From contig JAHNUO010000024.1 of the NCBI GenBank assembly GCA_019787685.1, forward strand, positions 310,001 to 374,000: a stretch of DNA of 64,000 nt, given 5' to 3'. The notes beneath the pieces were generated by a model, which saw nothing but the letters and a program-made list of their open reading frames with translations, did no database searches and was not told the origin of the DNA. This stretch comes from Chiua virens. Taxonomy: Eukaryota; Basidiomycota; Agaricomycetes; Boletales; Boletaceae. Position numbers and translations under genes: made by a program. Below are positions 34,853 through 47,560 of the stretch, in pieces. Position 1 is the stretch's first letter. Every line of letters begins with the position of its first letter.

Positions 34853-37706
34853 ATGTTATCTTGTATCATGGATGGTGTTGCACTGCGTCAGCAAGCAAGA
34901 CTCTGGGAAGCGACAGCTGTATTTGAGCACCATGTCAAAGGCTTTGTCAAATGGGATGAGGTACGTTGCTTCGTTTGCAGACCTCATCCGCAAAGCTATA
35001 CCTGCTACCCATCTAGTCCATCATCGAATATTGTGAGCGAGAGTATAAACCTAATATCCATGACGCTCCACCGATGAATCTATTGATGAAGGTAAGCGTT
35101 CTTTGAAACCCTTGTGAATCGAAGTACTATGATTATAATCCATGCAGGCGCAGAACCATCTTCTCTCTGCAGGACATTGCATAGCTCGGGATACCTACCA
35201 TGAAGCGCTCAATCGTTTGGAGCCCATTTCCAATCTCGATCTATTCCACCAAATCTCAGAATGGAGGGGTAGCCGCCTTGTGAGTTACTCCGTGCTATCT
35301 TCAGACATGCCCTGACATTCATTGAAAGATGCTTGGTTGGGACCCTGATGGTTTGATGCTTGTGATTCATTCACTCAGATATCAGACCTTGTTCGCGTTG
35401 GGTCTCGCGCCGAGGGTCGAGGACGGTCGTTTCGTGGAGCAACTCGATCTTAGCGAAGAGATGGAGGCGATAAGGGAACAACTTAGCTTGCTTAGCGGTA
35501 TGTGTTTGTCTCCCGTAACTGCTACGAGAGTGATAATCTCGTTGACTTTAGAGATGTTCGGGGATCGAACGATGTGTCTCGGGGAGTGCGGGAAGGCAAT
35601 TGATTGGTACACCGAGGCACTGGCCCTTGTCGGTCGTTATTCGGGTGAGTGTGGTCGCTCTTGCCTCATGGGCCGGAGTGAATTGATTCACCCAAAAGGC
35701 ATTTCACCACCGGAGACTTCGGGTGGTAGGGACGCGCTAGCTGATGTGACGAACGAGCCGATGGAAGATAGGTTGACCGCGTTCTCTCAGTGTCGTCCGC
35801 GGGTTTCTCGTCTTCTGCTGAAGCGCAGCATGGGAGAAGTGGCCATCGGACAATGCGATGATGCTTTGAGAGACGCAGAGGCAGTACGGTCCATCCTCGC
35901 TCTGCTGCAGGATAATGTTGAAACATCTCTTAGGTAATCGAGAGGAACCCGGCATGCGCACGGGGACACGAAAGGAGATATATCGCCCTGGTGGGCTCGA
36001 AGAACTATCGACAAGCGGTCAGCTCATTGAACGAGATCTTTTCAAACAACACGACGTTTGATGGTTCAGATGTGTCGTGTGGGTTCTTGTGATTCATCGC
36101 CAAAACAGGCACTGATTGCAAGGCAGCCCTACGAAATCGATACACTCCACCATCTCAAACGGTTGAAATAATCGACGAACAAATCAATGCTTTCTTCGAA
36201 GTATCACCATTCGTACTTATCAATGTCCAAAATGGTCCGAGTCACGGCTGTCTTTGTGATGGGACGAAGCGAAGAAACCTATTCAAAGACGACGTGTCCT
36301 ATTACCAGCTAGTCACGTCAATGTCTCAGGTGCGGGACAAGAGACAGGCCGAAAGGCAAGCGAAAGACGCGGTGGAAAACTATTTTTCCTACGTCATGTT
36401 CTCGCATACATGGGAAGGGGACGACGAGCCATCTTTCGACCTTGTCTCTGAAACTACAGTTTATAACCTCTCTTCGTCGCCCCAGAACGAAAAGTTGAAG
36501 CAATTCTGCACAACAGTTCGCGAACTCCCACGACCAGATGGCAGCGAAGGTTACCGTTGGTCATGGAGTGACACGTGTTGTATCGATAAGAAGAACATGG
36601 AACTGTTCAAGCCGTCAATCCGCTCCATGTACAGATGGTACCGTAATTCGGCCGTAACGCTTGTACTTCTCGCACGTGTACCCGAGAAGGATCGAGGCGA
36701 CTCTTCTAAACTCAAGCTGACACACAATCGTTGGATGACGCGTGCTTGGACGCTGCAGGAACTCCTCGCTCCCAAAGTCATCCGTTTCTACGATCGAGAA
36801 TGGCATCTATATCTCGGTGACCGACGATTCAATCACAAAGAATCTCCGGAGATCATCCAAGAATTGGAGCGTGCTCTTGTTATCCCCCTGGGTGCACTTG
36901 TTAACTTCGACCCAGGGTCGGATGAGCCTTCTGTGCGCACAAGGCTCCGCCTGGCCTCCACTCGCACAGCAAAATACAGAGTGGACATTGCGTACTCTCT
37001 CATTGGCATTTTCGGTATCGAGCTAGAAGATGACATTGCCCGCGATGCGGAAGATGCGCTTGGACTCCTGCTGCAAAAGATCGTGGATGGAAAAAGGGCA
37101 ATTTCTGTCCTTGACTGGACCGGGGAGCCATCCAGGTTCAATAACTCTCTCCCAGCCCACATCTCCGTCTACAGCCAAGATCCGTTCAAACCAAGACACG
37201 TCGCAAAGGATGCGATGGACAGCCGGGTTTCAGAATTGCAGACTGTGTTTCCGAACTGGCAACATTCCTCCGATATCTCTTTTCTTGATTCACAGCTACA
37301 TTTCTCGAATGGTCGGCTCGCTCTCCCCTGTATCACGATTCCTGTCATCATCACCAAGCTCGACTCCACACAAGGGAATACATACGTCGCCAACTCGGCG
37401 GCCCTCGGGAACGTCGTCTTTGAAACTACGAGCACCTCGTTTCCTCCACAGGGAAGGGTACTCCTCGTATATCCATGGATCTGCGATCTGCTCCCTAAAA
37501 TCTGTCGCCACGAAAAGGACAAACATATGCAGGCATTGAGACTCTTCGTGCACCTAGAACAGGGCTTCAGAGCACTCTTGTTCGCGGAACAGTCCAATCA
37601 ACGATACAGGAGAGTGGCCACAGACAACGCGATCTTTGTGTCCGAACGCAAGCTGACTTCTGTGGAGGATATCCACATCGAATTGTTGCAGGTTTGGGAG
37701 AAATAG
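34853..37706 (+). CDS. TPR-HET protein (heterokaryon-incompatibility domain)
   Basis: The start MLSCIMDGVALRQQARLW is followed by a helical, TPR-like N-terminal half over several exons (34853-34960, about 35017-35085, 35149-35280, 35329-35497, 35553-35645, 35700-35883, and from 35935 on). It includes the repeat-like blocks GKAIDWYTEALALVGRYS and CDDALRDAEA joined to VIERNPACARGHERRYIA. After an intron near 36071-36110, the C-terminal half carries the HET domain: YVMFSHTWEGDDEP, WSWSDTCCIDK, SAVTLVLLARV, WMTRAWTLQELLAP and YRVDIAYSLIGIFGI. HET proteins trigger programmed death on non-self fusion in filamentous fungi; here the trigger is unknown. TPR repeats are likely the sensing or binding part. 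The coding frame stays open to QVWEK at 37706. Confidence 0.82.
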
Positions 37707-38069
37707 TCGCAGAGTCACAAGCGTGTCGTTCGGCTTGCGACCTTTGGGAGCTTTTAAAAAAATTTCTTCTGTTGTTTGAGATGGCTGGTCCACATTTACG
37801 TTAGCAATGGCATTGTATGATCGCGTCTTGATGGATTTTTTAGCTGTCGCTTCTTCTGCACTAAATGTTCGCATCTTAGGTGGTGACTTGAGGACCCACT
37901 TGTTCGAATGCTGAGGACTGATCATCTTCGGAGACTGCATACACAACTTCATCTAGAGGAACACGAGGAAATCTGCGTGCGTGCTGTGAATTCATAGATT
38001 CGAAGCCCACGTGGTAAGAATCCCTGCGATCAATAAGCACCAGGCGACCTTCGATTCGCCGCCTCCCGC

Positions 38070-39000
38070 TGGCCTACTACGCTCAGACACATAGACTGAG
38101 CTGAACCAAGACGACTCGGGCCCCGTTTTCTGGATATAGCGGAGATCCTACTCGAAATTTCGAGCTTGTTCTTGCCGCGAAGGGTGGTTATCCAGGTATT
38201 GCAGCATTGGTTAGGATCTGCGTGCTTTCTCCGTCCCGGTAATTTCGATCCTTTGGCGCACTCAGTCCCTCGAAGAACTCAAGCTTTGTTTTCCTTGGGA
38301 GATACTTGAGGTTAGTGATGGTCCTTGTGAGGACGCAGATCACGATAAGCTGTCCGTCTCAATAATGGTGGTAGGACGCAATGGGCCTGCTCCCTCCGTT
38401 TCAGATCGACAGCGTAGTTGCACTAATGCACGTACATGCGGCACATCGAACAAGTGTCAAGTCGCCCAATTTTTATTTTATTTAGCTAAAAGCTCGACCA
38501 GGGTGTTCTCGCACATAATCGTACCACCAGCTCAAGCCAGAACTAGGTTCGTTCGCGGAACGTGCAGGGATCCGGGATATTCTGGGCTTCGCACACATGC
38601 CCCGTTGGTGAGTAGTGTCCACCGAACGATATCAATGAACAAATCTTCAGACCGTCCTAGTACATCACACTACATCACCACGAAGTATGTCACTTCCGAC
38701 CTTCATCACCATCGCCGGTTCTCCCAGTATCGATCACCGACATCATGCTCTCCTACGCTGTGGGACGTCCTCACCGACACTGACGTGTTTTTTCAAAAAA
38801 GGTCTTCGTTGGCCTGCCAAGGATGGACGGGTCTGGGCAATTCACTTTTGTTTACTGGCCACGGACGCCCACTGTGACTTGTTGTGTCATGCTCACGTTC
38901 AATCTCATCTTCCTGCGCGTATCTACGACCACGCATTGAGTAATCAATTGATTTATTTGTACCTGTTTTCACGACACTCTTAGTAGGATCGAACTAATCT
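38070..39000 (+). pseudogene. Decayed F-box-like sequence
   Basis: A short stretch reads FLDIAEILLEISSLFLPR (about 38130-38185), like an F-box helix, but the frame breaks repeatedly and no full gene can be assembled. It may be the 5' part of the remnant at 40264-41249. Confidence 0.25.
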
Positions 39001-39250
39001 CAGTGGAAGCTTCGTCTCTCCTTCACTCTCATACAAACCGAATGTTGACATTTACTACACTACTATACAAGACTCGGAGCTCTCGCAGGCAAAGAACAAC
39101 ATCTAGCGTATCGCTGCACTGCGTGCCACTCCCGCTTCGTTGTGCGGAGCTCGGAAAGAAAGCCCCTACTAGATCGATGGTCAGTCCTCATGTCCATCGT
39201 ACAGACGAACGAAAACAGTGTACCCACCCACCTGCCTTCATACACATTCT

Positions 39251-39628
39251 TCACTGTTCATCAGAAACCTGCTCGTCCGATCTCAGAGGCAGACCATCCA
39301 AATTCGGATAAAATGTCTCGGCCAATACACGAAGCTCCTCGGGTGTGGATGTTACTACCATGTTGGCGAAGGCTTTCCTTGTTATTCTTTGCAAGAACAA
39401 GAGGTCATCCACTATGTCTTCCCTCTTCTTATTGGCGATCTTAATGCCATTGCACTACACAATGTCAGCCTCGTCACAAGGAAGACTATGGCTACATACC
39501 ACGGCGAGCTCTAGCAGAGAGATGCGGGACAGGGCCCGAATGGCTTCTGTATCCATTTTCAGAATCATCGTGTCAGGGATGAGGGTGTATATGGATTCGG
39601 ATTGGATTTGGAAAAACTCGGAGAACAT
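39251..39628 (-). CDS. Unrecognised small protein, two exons
   Basis: Start MFSEFFQIQSESIYTL (39628). One clean 44-48 nt intron near 39462-39508 joins SLLELAV to CNGIKIANKKREDIV. The end is PLRSDEQVSDEQ (stop 39251-39253), about 110 residues. A TATAAAA occurs about 145 bp upstream on the same strand. Helical and charged; no family recognised. Coding look is supported by the in-frame intron and good composition only. Confidence 0.4.
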
Positions 39629-40263
39629 GTTTCTGAAATCAAGAAGTGAGGCCTGGGGATCTACGAGGTGAAAGAGATGGTGACTGACCTGTTATAAGTG
39701 TGAGGGTCTGTGGTTAAGGTGGAGATTTTTCTGAAAGAAACTTGCGCTTCCAACCACAGACTGGTCGCATTTTATAGCATGTCTGGTCCACACACGAGTA
39801 ACAATGCGGGTATGTTCCGCACTCCAATTTCTATTGTCCGTTTACACATGGTACGCTCATCCACGTTCTACACTCTCCGAATCTGGAAATCGGTTGCTTT
39901 GTGTTTGTCTACTATCCAATGTGGAGTGCTGGACCGGTCAAAGCGCTATTCACCCGCGCTCCACTTCCGTCTGGGTTGGTCGCGGTATGCAGTCTCACAT
40001 CTCACAAAGCTCGAAGTGGACACCATTGATGACCTTCTTGAGCGATCAATAGACCGCGCCGTTGGCGAGCGTGTGGATCACCGTAACGCGCAGGCTTGTT
40101 GTGGAGGTACCCGTGTTTCCGCAGTGACTGCCAGTGTTGTGGGGCGAATCGGAAGACGATCGAATTGTTGGTGTCACTTCCCAGTCTAGCACACCCTCTA
40201 CCAGTGGTGATGATCATTCAATGCCAGTTATTGCCTACCCTTTCTTGCCAATGACCCAGGACA

Positions 40264-41249
40264 ATGCGTAGCCCACGTCCGCTACCAACGCGGACCCGAA
40301 ATGGCCAAGATACAAGTTGTTGCATTCTCGGTGATCCGACGCCTCCACTTCTCTCTCTCTCCATGTCTCACGTACAGACTCTTCGTCTCATGTCCTGGAC
40401 CTTCCAAAAGCATCTAGATACCCTCAGGTACGTCTGCCACACTCTTTTCAAGTTTGCTTTGTCAATGAACCTTTGTGCTCGCATTCTAATTTCTGACATA
40501 TGCATCATCCCATTGTTGGAACATGTCATTCAGTCCCATCCAAATCTTGAAACACTTGATATGCGCATCGGTAATACCGATCTGATCTATTTGTCAATAC
40601 ATTCAAAAGATTGTACGCCCTCTTCAAGAGGACGATTTACAGGCCCTAGAATATCTCGTGCCAATTGGGTCACTGCAGATCGGTTGACCGACGGGATATG
40701 TGAAGATCCTGATCACATGATGGACGTTCATGTTACGTTTCACGCAATGCATAAATCAAAAGGCTCTATTGCTATTTACCATTGGCCATTCGGATTCAGG
40801 AGACTATCCACGCCGCCGGACCATGCGCCGTCACTTCAGAAGATGTGGATCAAGTTTTACCGGGAAATGCTCGATAACGACTCGAAGCTTTGTGAATCCT
40901 GTGCATTCATAACCTCAAGGTCTGTGTGGCAAGCCTCATTGCAGTCAATTGCGATATCTTGATGATGACATGCACATGGCCTATGCTAGAACACTTCTCC
41001 CTGGAAGACGACATGTGGCGCATTTTGGTAATAGCCCCTGTTAAGGACGGTCCTACTCTACATAGCCTCATTTCATTCGCCAAACACTCCGTTTCCTGCA
41101 ACTTCAACTGGACGCCAGGTGGATTCCCGCGCTCACCAAAGAGATCGACTTGGGAACGGAGAGGACGCGGAACTAGCTACGCCTCATCGTGCATGTTTTC
41201 TCCAGTATTCGTGATCCCGCTGGTGTCACGGGATTCCTCGGGCTCTTGA
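40264..41249 (+). pseudogene. F-box/LRR-type remnant
   Basis: Leucine-rich text typical of F-box protein C-terminal halves (MSHVQTLRLMSWTF, PLLEHVIQSHPNLETLDMRI, MLEHFSLEDDMW) spread over shifting frames. No F-box is in frame and there is no clear start. Confidence 0.3.
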
Positions 41250-42296
41250 ATCTTTCCCCCCGCGTTGCGCTGGTACTGGTTCTCTCGCGCTCGTGGGTAA
41301 CATGAGAGATGATCGAGAGACGTGGGTGGACAAGAGTGGCTCAAATATAGTCCATGGGGGATTCACGAGTGCACGTCAAGTTCAACGTATGCAAAGGTAC
41401 ATCGTTCAATCTGTGATCCTCCTTTCCTTGCGCATGTTACTCATCAGGCTCTTGTTTTGACCACCTTATCGTCTAATCGTGCGCATTAGTATGGCGTCAT
41501 GGATTGGACCACGGTGATGTTAGAGTCTGTCGTACTAGTAGCGAACGGACCAAATATTGGCTCGAGCAATTTCATATAAGTAATAGTCAAATCGGTTTGT
41601 CGCACCATCAATCCTTGAGTATGTACTAAGCTCGAGCATTTTGCCTGACCCTCGAGGCCCTCCCATGGCAGAACTTGCCGCACTGGCAAAGTCGATCGGG
41701 CCGAAGGGATATTTTCAATCTCCGTTTCAATACTCGGCCTTTATGAGCTTGAGAAGTTTTCTACCTACGTCGTAGCGTTTCTCGACGCCGTTTTTCATGG
41801 ATGTAAGTTCCACTACTTTTCTCTGCACATTATGATGAGCGTTGTATCATTCAACCACAACTGGCACCTCTTAGTCGACTTGACGCAGTTGCAGCCTTAC
41901 GGTCTCTGCTGCGTCACTGACATCAACGACTCTCTGATTCTTGCTTATTGCATGCCTTTCGATTGCCTTTTCGTGAGCTCACGCGTTTTGTTGTCAGAAT
42001 CGTTGATTTACTCCGAAAGTTGTCACCGGATCGTGGTCGACATGTATGCACGGAATGTATATGCCTTTGAACTGGGACGGGCGCATTCACAGAGGAAGCT
42101 ACTACATCGCCGGCTCATGCGGGACCGTGAGCTGCCGAGGAGAGCTCCTTGTATTCGTATACTTGTGTGTTGTATCTTCGCGGAATGATCATTGCAAGTG
42201 GTTCCTCACATGTTATTCACTCTTTACGTTCCTTCGAGTTGAATGGCAACGTTTGCTAATCATGCCTCAAGCACACGGGAAGTAAAACAATTAGAC
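41250..42296. other. Gene-free or decayed stretch
   Basis: Only short open frames with no coherent splice structure. Possibly more decayed coding sequence. Confidence 0.35.
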
Positions 42297-45200
42297 CAAC
42301 TAGTACCCCTACAGGCTACAGCATATTATCCCAGAAAGATAGGAATGAAAATAAAATAAAAATACGCTATATTAGACTGCTATAGGTCATGCAATAAGCA
42401 TCCAAAAAATTAGGTGAACTATAAAAAATGTTCGAGTCCTTCAAGGAATGTTATGACGAGACTCTGAAATAAATATCCAGTTAGAGGAAAACGCCGCTGG
42501 GCTGAGGAAACGACGCTAAGCCGAGAGCCACGTTTGCACGTCGCACTGCTTTACACCCGCGGGCATGATTGCCCGGTTTAACTACTGCATAATTGATTCC
42601 AGGCGACTGTGGTGAAAAGGGATCAATCTCCCCGGTGTTGTGGTAGCAAGGAATGACGTACCTGGAACCTGTTCCGTAGCCACTTGATCCGTGGCTTCAG
42701 CCATGACAACAGCGAATCCGCTAGAGACGGGGGTCAACTCTACAAATAAAGGCTAGAGGTGTCAGAGTGGACGCACTGATGAAGGTGCCAGTCAATGTGA
42801 CTAGAAGGTGAAATGTGAATTGTTACGACGTAGTCTAGGATTCTTTGAGCAGTCTACTCACCAGTGAAGGAACCAAGGACCGGGGTTATCAGTGGTGAAA
42901 CGGATCGTCACATTATCTGTAGTCGAATTGCCAATAGACACGGTATCGCGACGGACAGGATTCGCGTAGTTGTAAGTAGTCGAACCCGCAGACCTCACAA
43001 CGGAGAAGGAGTGCTGTGAGAAGATATTTGTTGAACAAAGACGAAACAAGTCAAAGTGGGTTACATACGCCATGCAGATGGATAGGGTGCTGAAGTGCAA
43101 GAGTCAGCGTGGACCAACGTTTTACTAATGCAATACTTACGGGACCCCCGGGTGCTGCCCCGGAGTCGGGGAAGCTTAGTTCTATAGTCTTGTTCGCGGG
43201 GAGTTGATAAACACTTCCATTTGGCAGCAACTGCGAAGCTTGTGTGGTTCCACTGAGAATCTGGAGGAGTACAGGGACGGGGGGATTGGCGAAGGATTGA
43301 TTGTTGAATGTAAAAAATTTAGTTGTCGCGTTCTGGCCAGGAGCAAGCACATAGTTTACGTCCGCTTTTCCAGGTCCAGGGACCCCAGGAGCTGCTGGAT
43401 TGGTCAACGGGTGAAGGTTGGTCTCACTGAATGCGAGTTGATACGGGCCAGCTGTCGTCGTAGGATCCTGGTTTGATGCCCCATTGTATCGTAAGATGGC
43501 CGAATTAATACCATTGTCGGTCGAGTTACCGTTCGGACTAGCGCGAATCCAATAGTTTCCAACTGTCTGGTTTGCTGTAACCACCACCGAGTAACGTTGA
43601 CCGGCAAGGACAGGCAAGAAATCAACTTGTACGGGCTGCACTTCATTCCCGTCTGCTTCGATTATGGTCATCCGGTGGCCATCAATCGTGAAGTTGAATT
43701 GAGGATCGCAGGACAACCCAATGACACGGAAGCGATAGCGTAACCCTTGCTGGACGTTGACGACTGCGAGCGGGGTTGCTGGGCCACCGACGTAGCGGCC
43801 AAGGCCGTTGATCAAGGTCGAATTTGCAGTCACTGCTCCGAGGATTTCGCCGAGTTGGAGAGACGACGTATGGTACCTAAAACGGGTTGGCCCCAAACCT
43901 TGGTCACATAATAGTTCACTCACCAATCTGAGAGTGTTATAACCGTGGAAGCTATTCGCCGCTTCAGCATCAGGTACTGCAAACATGGATGGGAACGTAC
44001 CGTCATCGACATCATACATGGATTTGAGAGGGTCTTGAGGATCATAAATAACCAGTGGGCCGCGAAGTCCATCACAGTATTGATCCGAATAATGTGAATG
44101 GTACCAGTACGTTCCAGTCTGGCTGCCTACATTGAACTGGTACTGGAACGATTTCTGTGACTGAATTGGACACTGAGTAACCCAGGAAACGCCATCAGCC
44201 CAGTTTGTTCCTCCTTGCTGAAAGATTCCGTGCCAATGCTTTGGGAAGTGCATTAAATATATGGATCTGAAACCAAGGAAATACCAGCAGAATGACTTAC
44301 GATGCTGGTTTCTACATCCATGGTGGTATCTGTGAGTTGATTGACAACTTCAAGGGTAAGTTGATTATTCTGGGGGACATGAGCACGTGGTCTGGTTCTC
44401 ATCATGATCTTACGGTTCTTACCTTCTGGACTGAAATCAATGGTGCAGGGTAAACGCCATTGACAAGGACTGTTCTGAGGAATATCAGCAATACGTTCAG
44501 AAGTAGAAATCAATGTTAACTCACGATCTACTAAATCCGTCAGGTGCGATGTTCGCGTTCATAATATTGAGTTGGCTTATAGGACCCAGCGTCGGATTCG
44601 GACTCGATGTGACGCTGGTCGTGTTGGTCGTCGCCAACGTTTTTGGGATCGACAAAGCATTAGAAAAAGAGAAGACGGAAAACGCAAGGAGCGACAAGGA
44701 AAACATCTCGAATGTTACTGGGGGATTGTACCGAACGATAATGGGCTGCTTGTGCTTCTCTTATATCTGAGAACCACAGCGATCTATGAGGCATAATCGC
44801 AATCCTGTTAGAAGAGTTCAGCCACAACTCGAGTGCTATCCTCGCAACCGTACCACCGTTCGAGTGCCATAGTACAGTGCCATGTCATAGACCTTCAAGT
44901 TCGCGGTGGTCCATCCCCGTGGTTCGCGATCTTGTTCCTCACACGATGTGTGAGGTACCTAGAAGGGGCTGTAGAACGATATGGTGCCTTCACGATCTGG
45001 GCCTGGAGAGTGGACTGGATGACTGCTGGTTGTAATGACGGACGGCAACAGGTTAGGTTACTGTGCGATATTGAGCAGGAGGACGCGCACCCGCCAGCAA
45101 TAGAGGGAGTTAGGGACAATCATCAATCAATCCTGTAGCTTTCTGCAGTGGGCTGCACACGCGCCGACGAATTTCTGTGGCAATGAATAGCAACAAGATA

Positions 45201-45668
45201 TCACAATGATTGAAATGAAGTCAAAGGGACACGAACAGGCACCACAAAGCCTAGCATCCAAGGATTGCATATGTGATGCTCTGTTCTCCCTACAGAACCG
45301 ATCGAAACGTCTTCCAGAAGTCGGTACTATGGATTCACATGTCGATGGCTGGAATGATTCCCGAGATGTAACAATATGGTGATAAATTGAGTCACCATGC
45401 AATATAGCTGTGTCTTCCTTGAAGACTAATTTCCCCGAGTACAGCTTTGGTGACCGTAGTCATGCACAGAACAGAGGAGGGTACATTCGCGGCGCTGAAA
45501 TTGAAATTGAAATTAATTCAGACGGCTCCGCGACAGAGAGGCGAAGGCAGAAATCATTGACCGAGCTTGGAACCGAGCCGCAACTTGTTGGTTGCCTTGA
45601 CAAAGCCAAGCATAATCTCTGTGTTTCCATGCAGCTGTTACCGTGAGAACTCATTGCCTACTCACTAC
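42297..45668 (-). repeat. Right arm of inverted laccase duplication
   Basis: Reverse-complement counterpart of 21085-24297, with the laccase gene in the middle and about 1 kb of shared upstream sequence. The outer similarity fades just beyond a shared TTGCCTACT at about 45655-45665. Confidence 0.85.
42578..44706 (-). CDS. Secreted laccase (multicopper oxidase), copy 2
   Basis: Sister of copy 1 in opposite orientation. Signal peptide [17 protein letters not shown]; copper blocks [28 protein letters not shown] and, at the C-terminal end, the matching HIDWHLHQ region. Spliced as in copy 1, the small exon near 43910-43940 gives [14 protein letters not shown]. It ends WNQLCSS (stop 42578-42580). 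Differences from copy 1 are scattered substitutions (for example [15 protein letters not shown] versus [16 protein letters not shown]) and introns of different length. No disabling change seen, so both copies may be expressed. Confidence 0.92.
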
Positions 45669-46873
45669 ACAATCAATCGCCCCTGAGTACATACTAGTTG
45701 TCAAGTTCAAGTGGACAATTGTCCCCTTGATTTATTGCACGTCACGGTAGTATGTGCTGTACATTGTGTCATAGGTTCCCCCATCTGATCGAGTCGAGGG
45801 ACATATCCACCGCCCGCGCCTACCAGGTTTCTATACTCGACATCGTAGCGGACCTATATTCCTGCAGGCCTCGAGACCCAAATACTCGCCCCTCTTGATG
45901 CATGATGTCCCACAGATTACCGGTTCGTATTGTTGTACTCCTTGGGTGCTTTTAACGAGTCAAAAATAAATTTATAACACGATGTGTGGAATATATCAAC
46001 GTAAACGCCAAGGTCCTTGTACCATGAAGGGCACCCGGGCACGGTGAGACTGGCAAGGGACCTGTGGGGTCAAAGAGAAACCAAAGTGAAGCACTCACCT
46101 TTTCTTTCCATTCGATCGCTTTCCTGAGGTGCGAATCGTGATCTTCGATACCCTTGGCACGTCCTTCAGCTTTGGCCCAACGCTCTTGGTTTGATCGTCT
46201 TCAAGTTGCGCTTCTCTTCTGGAAAGACCACACGCCTCCTTGCGTGCGTGAGATGCTGATGGCCTGCGCACTAGTGTTCTCAGGCTATCATGATGCAGCC
46301 TTGTCGAGCAGCGTTTTTAGCGCGGCAATCTGGCGCGTCATGAGTAATTGACTCCAACGACAGTGTCTCATAAGTTTCGCTCAATGTATACGTACGCAGC
46401 TTTAAATCGATGAACGCAGGGGGGTCGCTCTATGCGTTGCGGACATCTACATGGTTCATGAACCACTTGATGTTCTGCAACCAGATACGACTTGCCCTCA
46501 GTGTGCTTCGAATTGACCGATCTTGGGAATGCTCCGAGTAGTACTGTGCATATAGTAGGAACCCTTGAAGTAGCAAGTTGGAACAAGTGTCCAAAGATAC
46601 GAGACGCCCGCAGACAAAGGAAGGAAACTTGTTCACAGTCTGCGTGCCAGTGTGGACCGGAACACCTTACACCTTGACGCTTCAAATCTGCGCCGTGTAG
46701 CACCTGTGGGATGGCGCAGAGCGCGCACAGGGAGTGGTAGTTAAGAGAAGCGACCGGACGCACGGACAGTTGGTAGGAAAGTTAACAGACTTGCCGTACA
46801 TCATCCATCGAACTATATATCTCGTTGGTCGAAACTTGAATGGATTAGAAGGGAAAAACAGATCTGTTGGAAA
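45669..46873. other. Intergenic with possible coding scraps
   Basis: No complete gene. On the minus strand near 46080-46350, short charged text (AEGRAKGIEDHDSHLRKAI) hints at a decayed coiled-coil gene, but frames do not join. Confidence 0.35.
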
Positions 46874-47154
46874 GTGGTCAAAGGAGAGGTTATCCAATTA
46901 GGATTCATCCACGTCATGTCCCGAGTCGCCGCCGTCGAACGTAAACGGCGCTCACGTTGCGTTCCAGTCGAAGCGGATCAAGGATTCAAGCTCAAGACGT
47001 GCCATCTGTCCACTCTCCGCGCACGACACACGCACCATCTTGTCCAACCCACCCAACAACACGCGCTGCGTGCAGCCCCTGGTCCCCTTGTGGAGACACG
47101 TCGCGCCCATGCTTCAAAGCTTCAAGCTTCAACGTCAACCCCCAATCATGGACG

Positions 47155-47560
47155 ATGCGACGCGCCCAACGCGTTCGCACGGCCCTCAATCCCGGACCAA
47201 CGGACGCCACCAACCTCGCCATCCTCCGCGCATCCGAAGACCCCTTGAAAAACGATCCAATCCTTTGGCAAAGAGTACAAGAACCCGGTCCTCAAGACCA
47301 TATCCTCCAGAGGACACAACGCCAAAACGAACAGTGTACGACCGAACTCGAACGGGTGGGGAGAATCGGAATTGGCAGGTGCGTCTTCATTTGGTCGCCC
47401 ACGACGGCCACATATTCAACATCGTCTAGCACCATCAACGTCCATAGGAAGTGCGACACAATCACTGGCGACGTATGCCCATGCCACGGGGACGTCGCTC
47501 TGGAGTCACGGCACCGCGACCTCAGATCGCGAACGTATTTACTCCCGCACTTAAGCCCGC
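47155..47560 (+). pseudogene. Partial copy A of the 29996 coiled-coil gene
   Basis: Starts MRRAQRVRTALNPG and TNLAILRASEDP, matching MRRAQSVRTYA and TDLAILRESDEP of the parent. It then jumps to the ETIQSLEKEYKN region, losing the exon 1/2 junction. A piece matching the start of exon 3 (GTSLWSHGTAT versus GSSLLNHGTAT) follows. Frameshifts and deletions prevent a full product. Confidence 0.6.

Noticed and set aside
37554..37952. 132-residue minus-strand open frame at the end of the HET gene
   Set aside because: Mostly antisense to the HET coding end; no splice or domain support.
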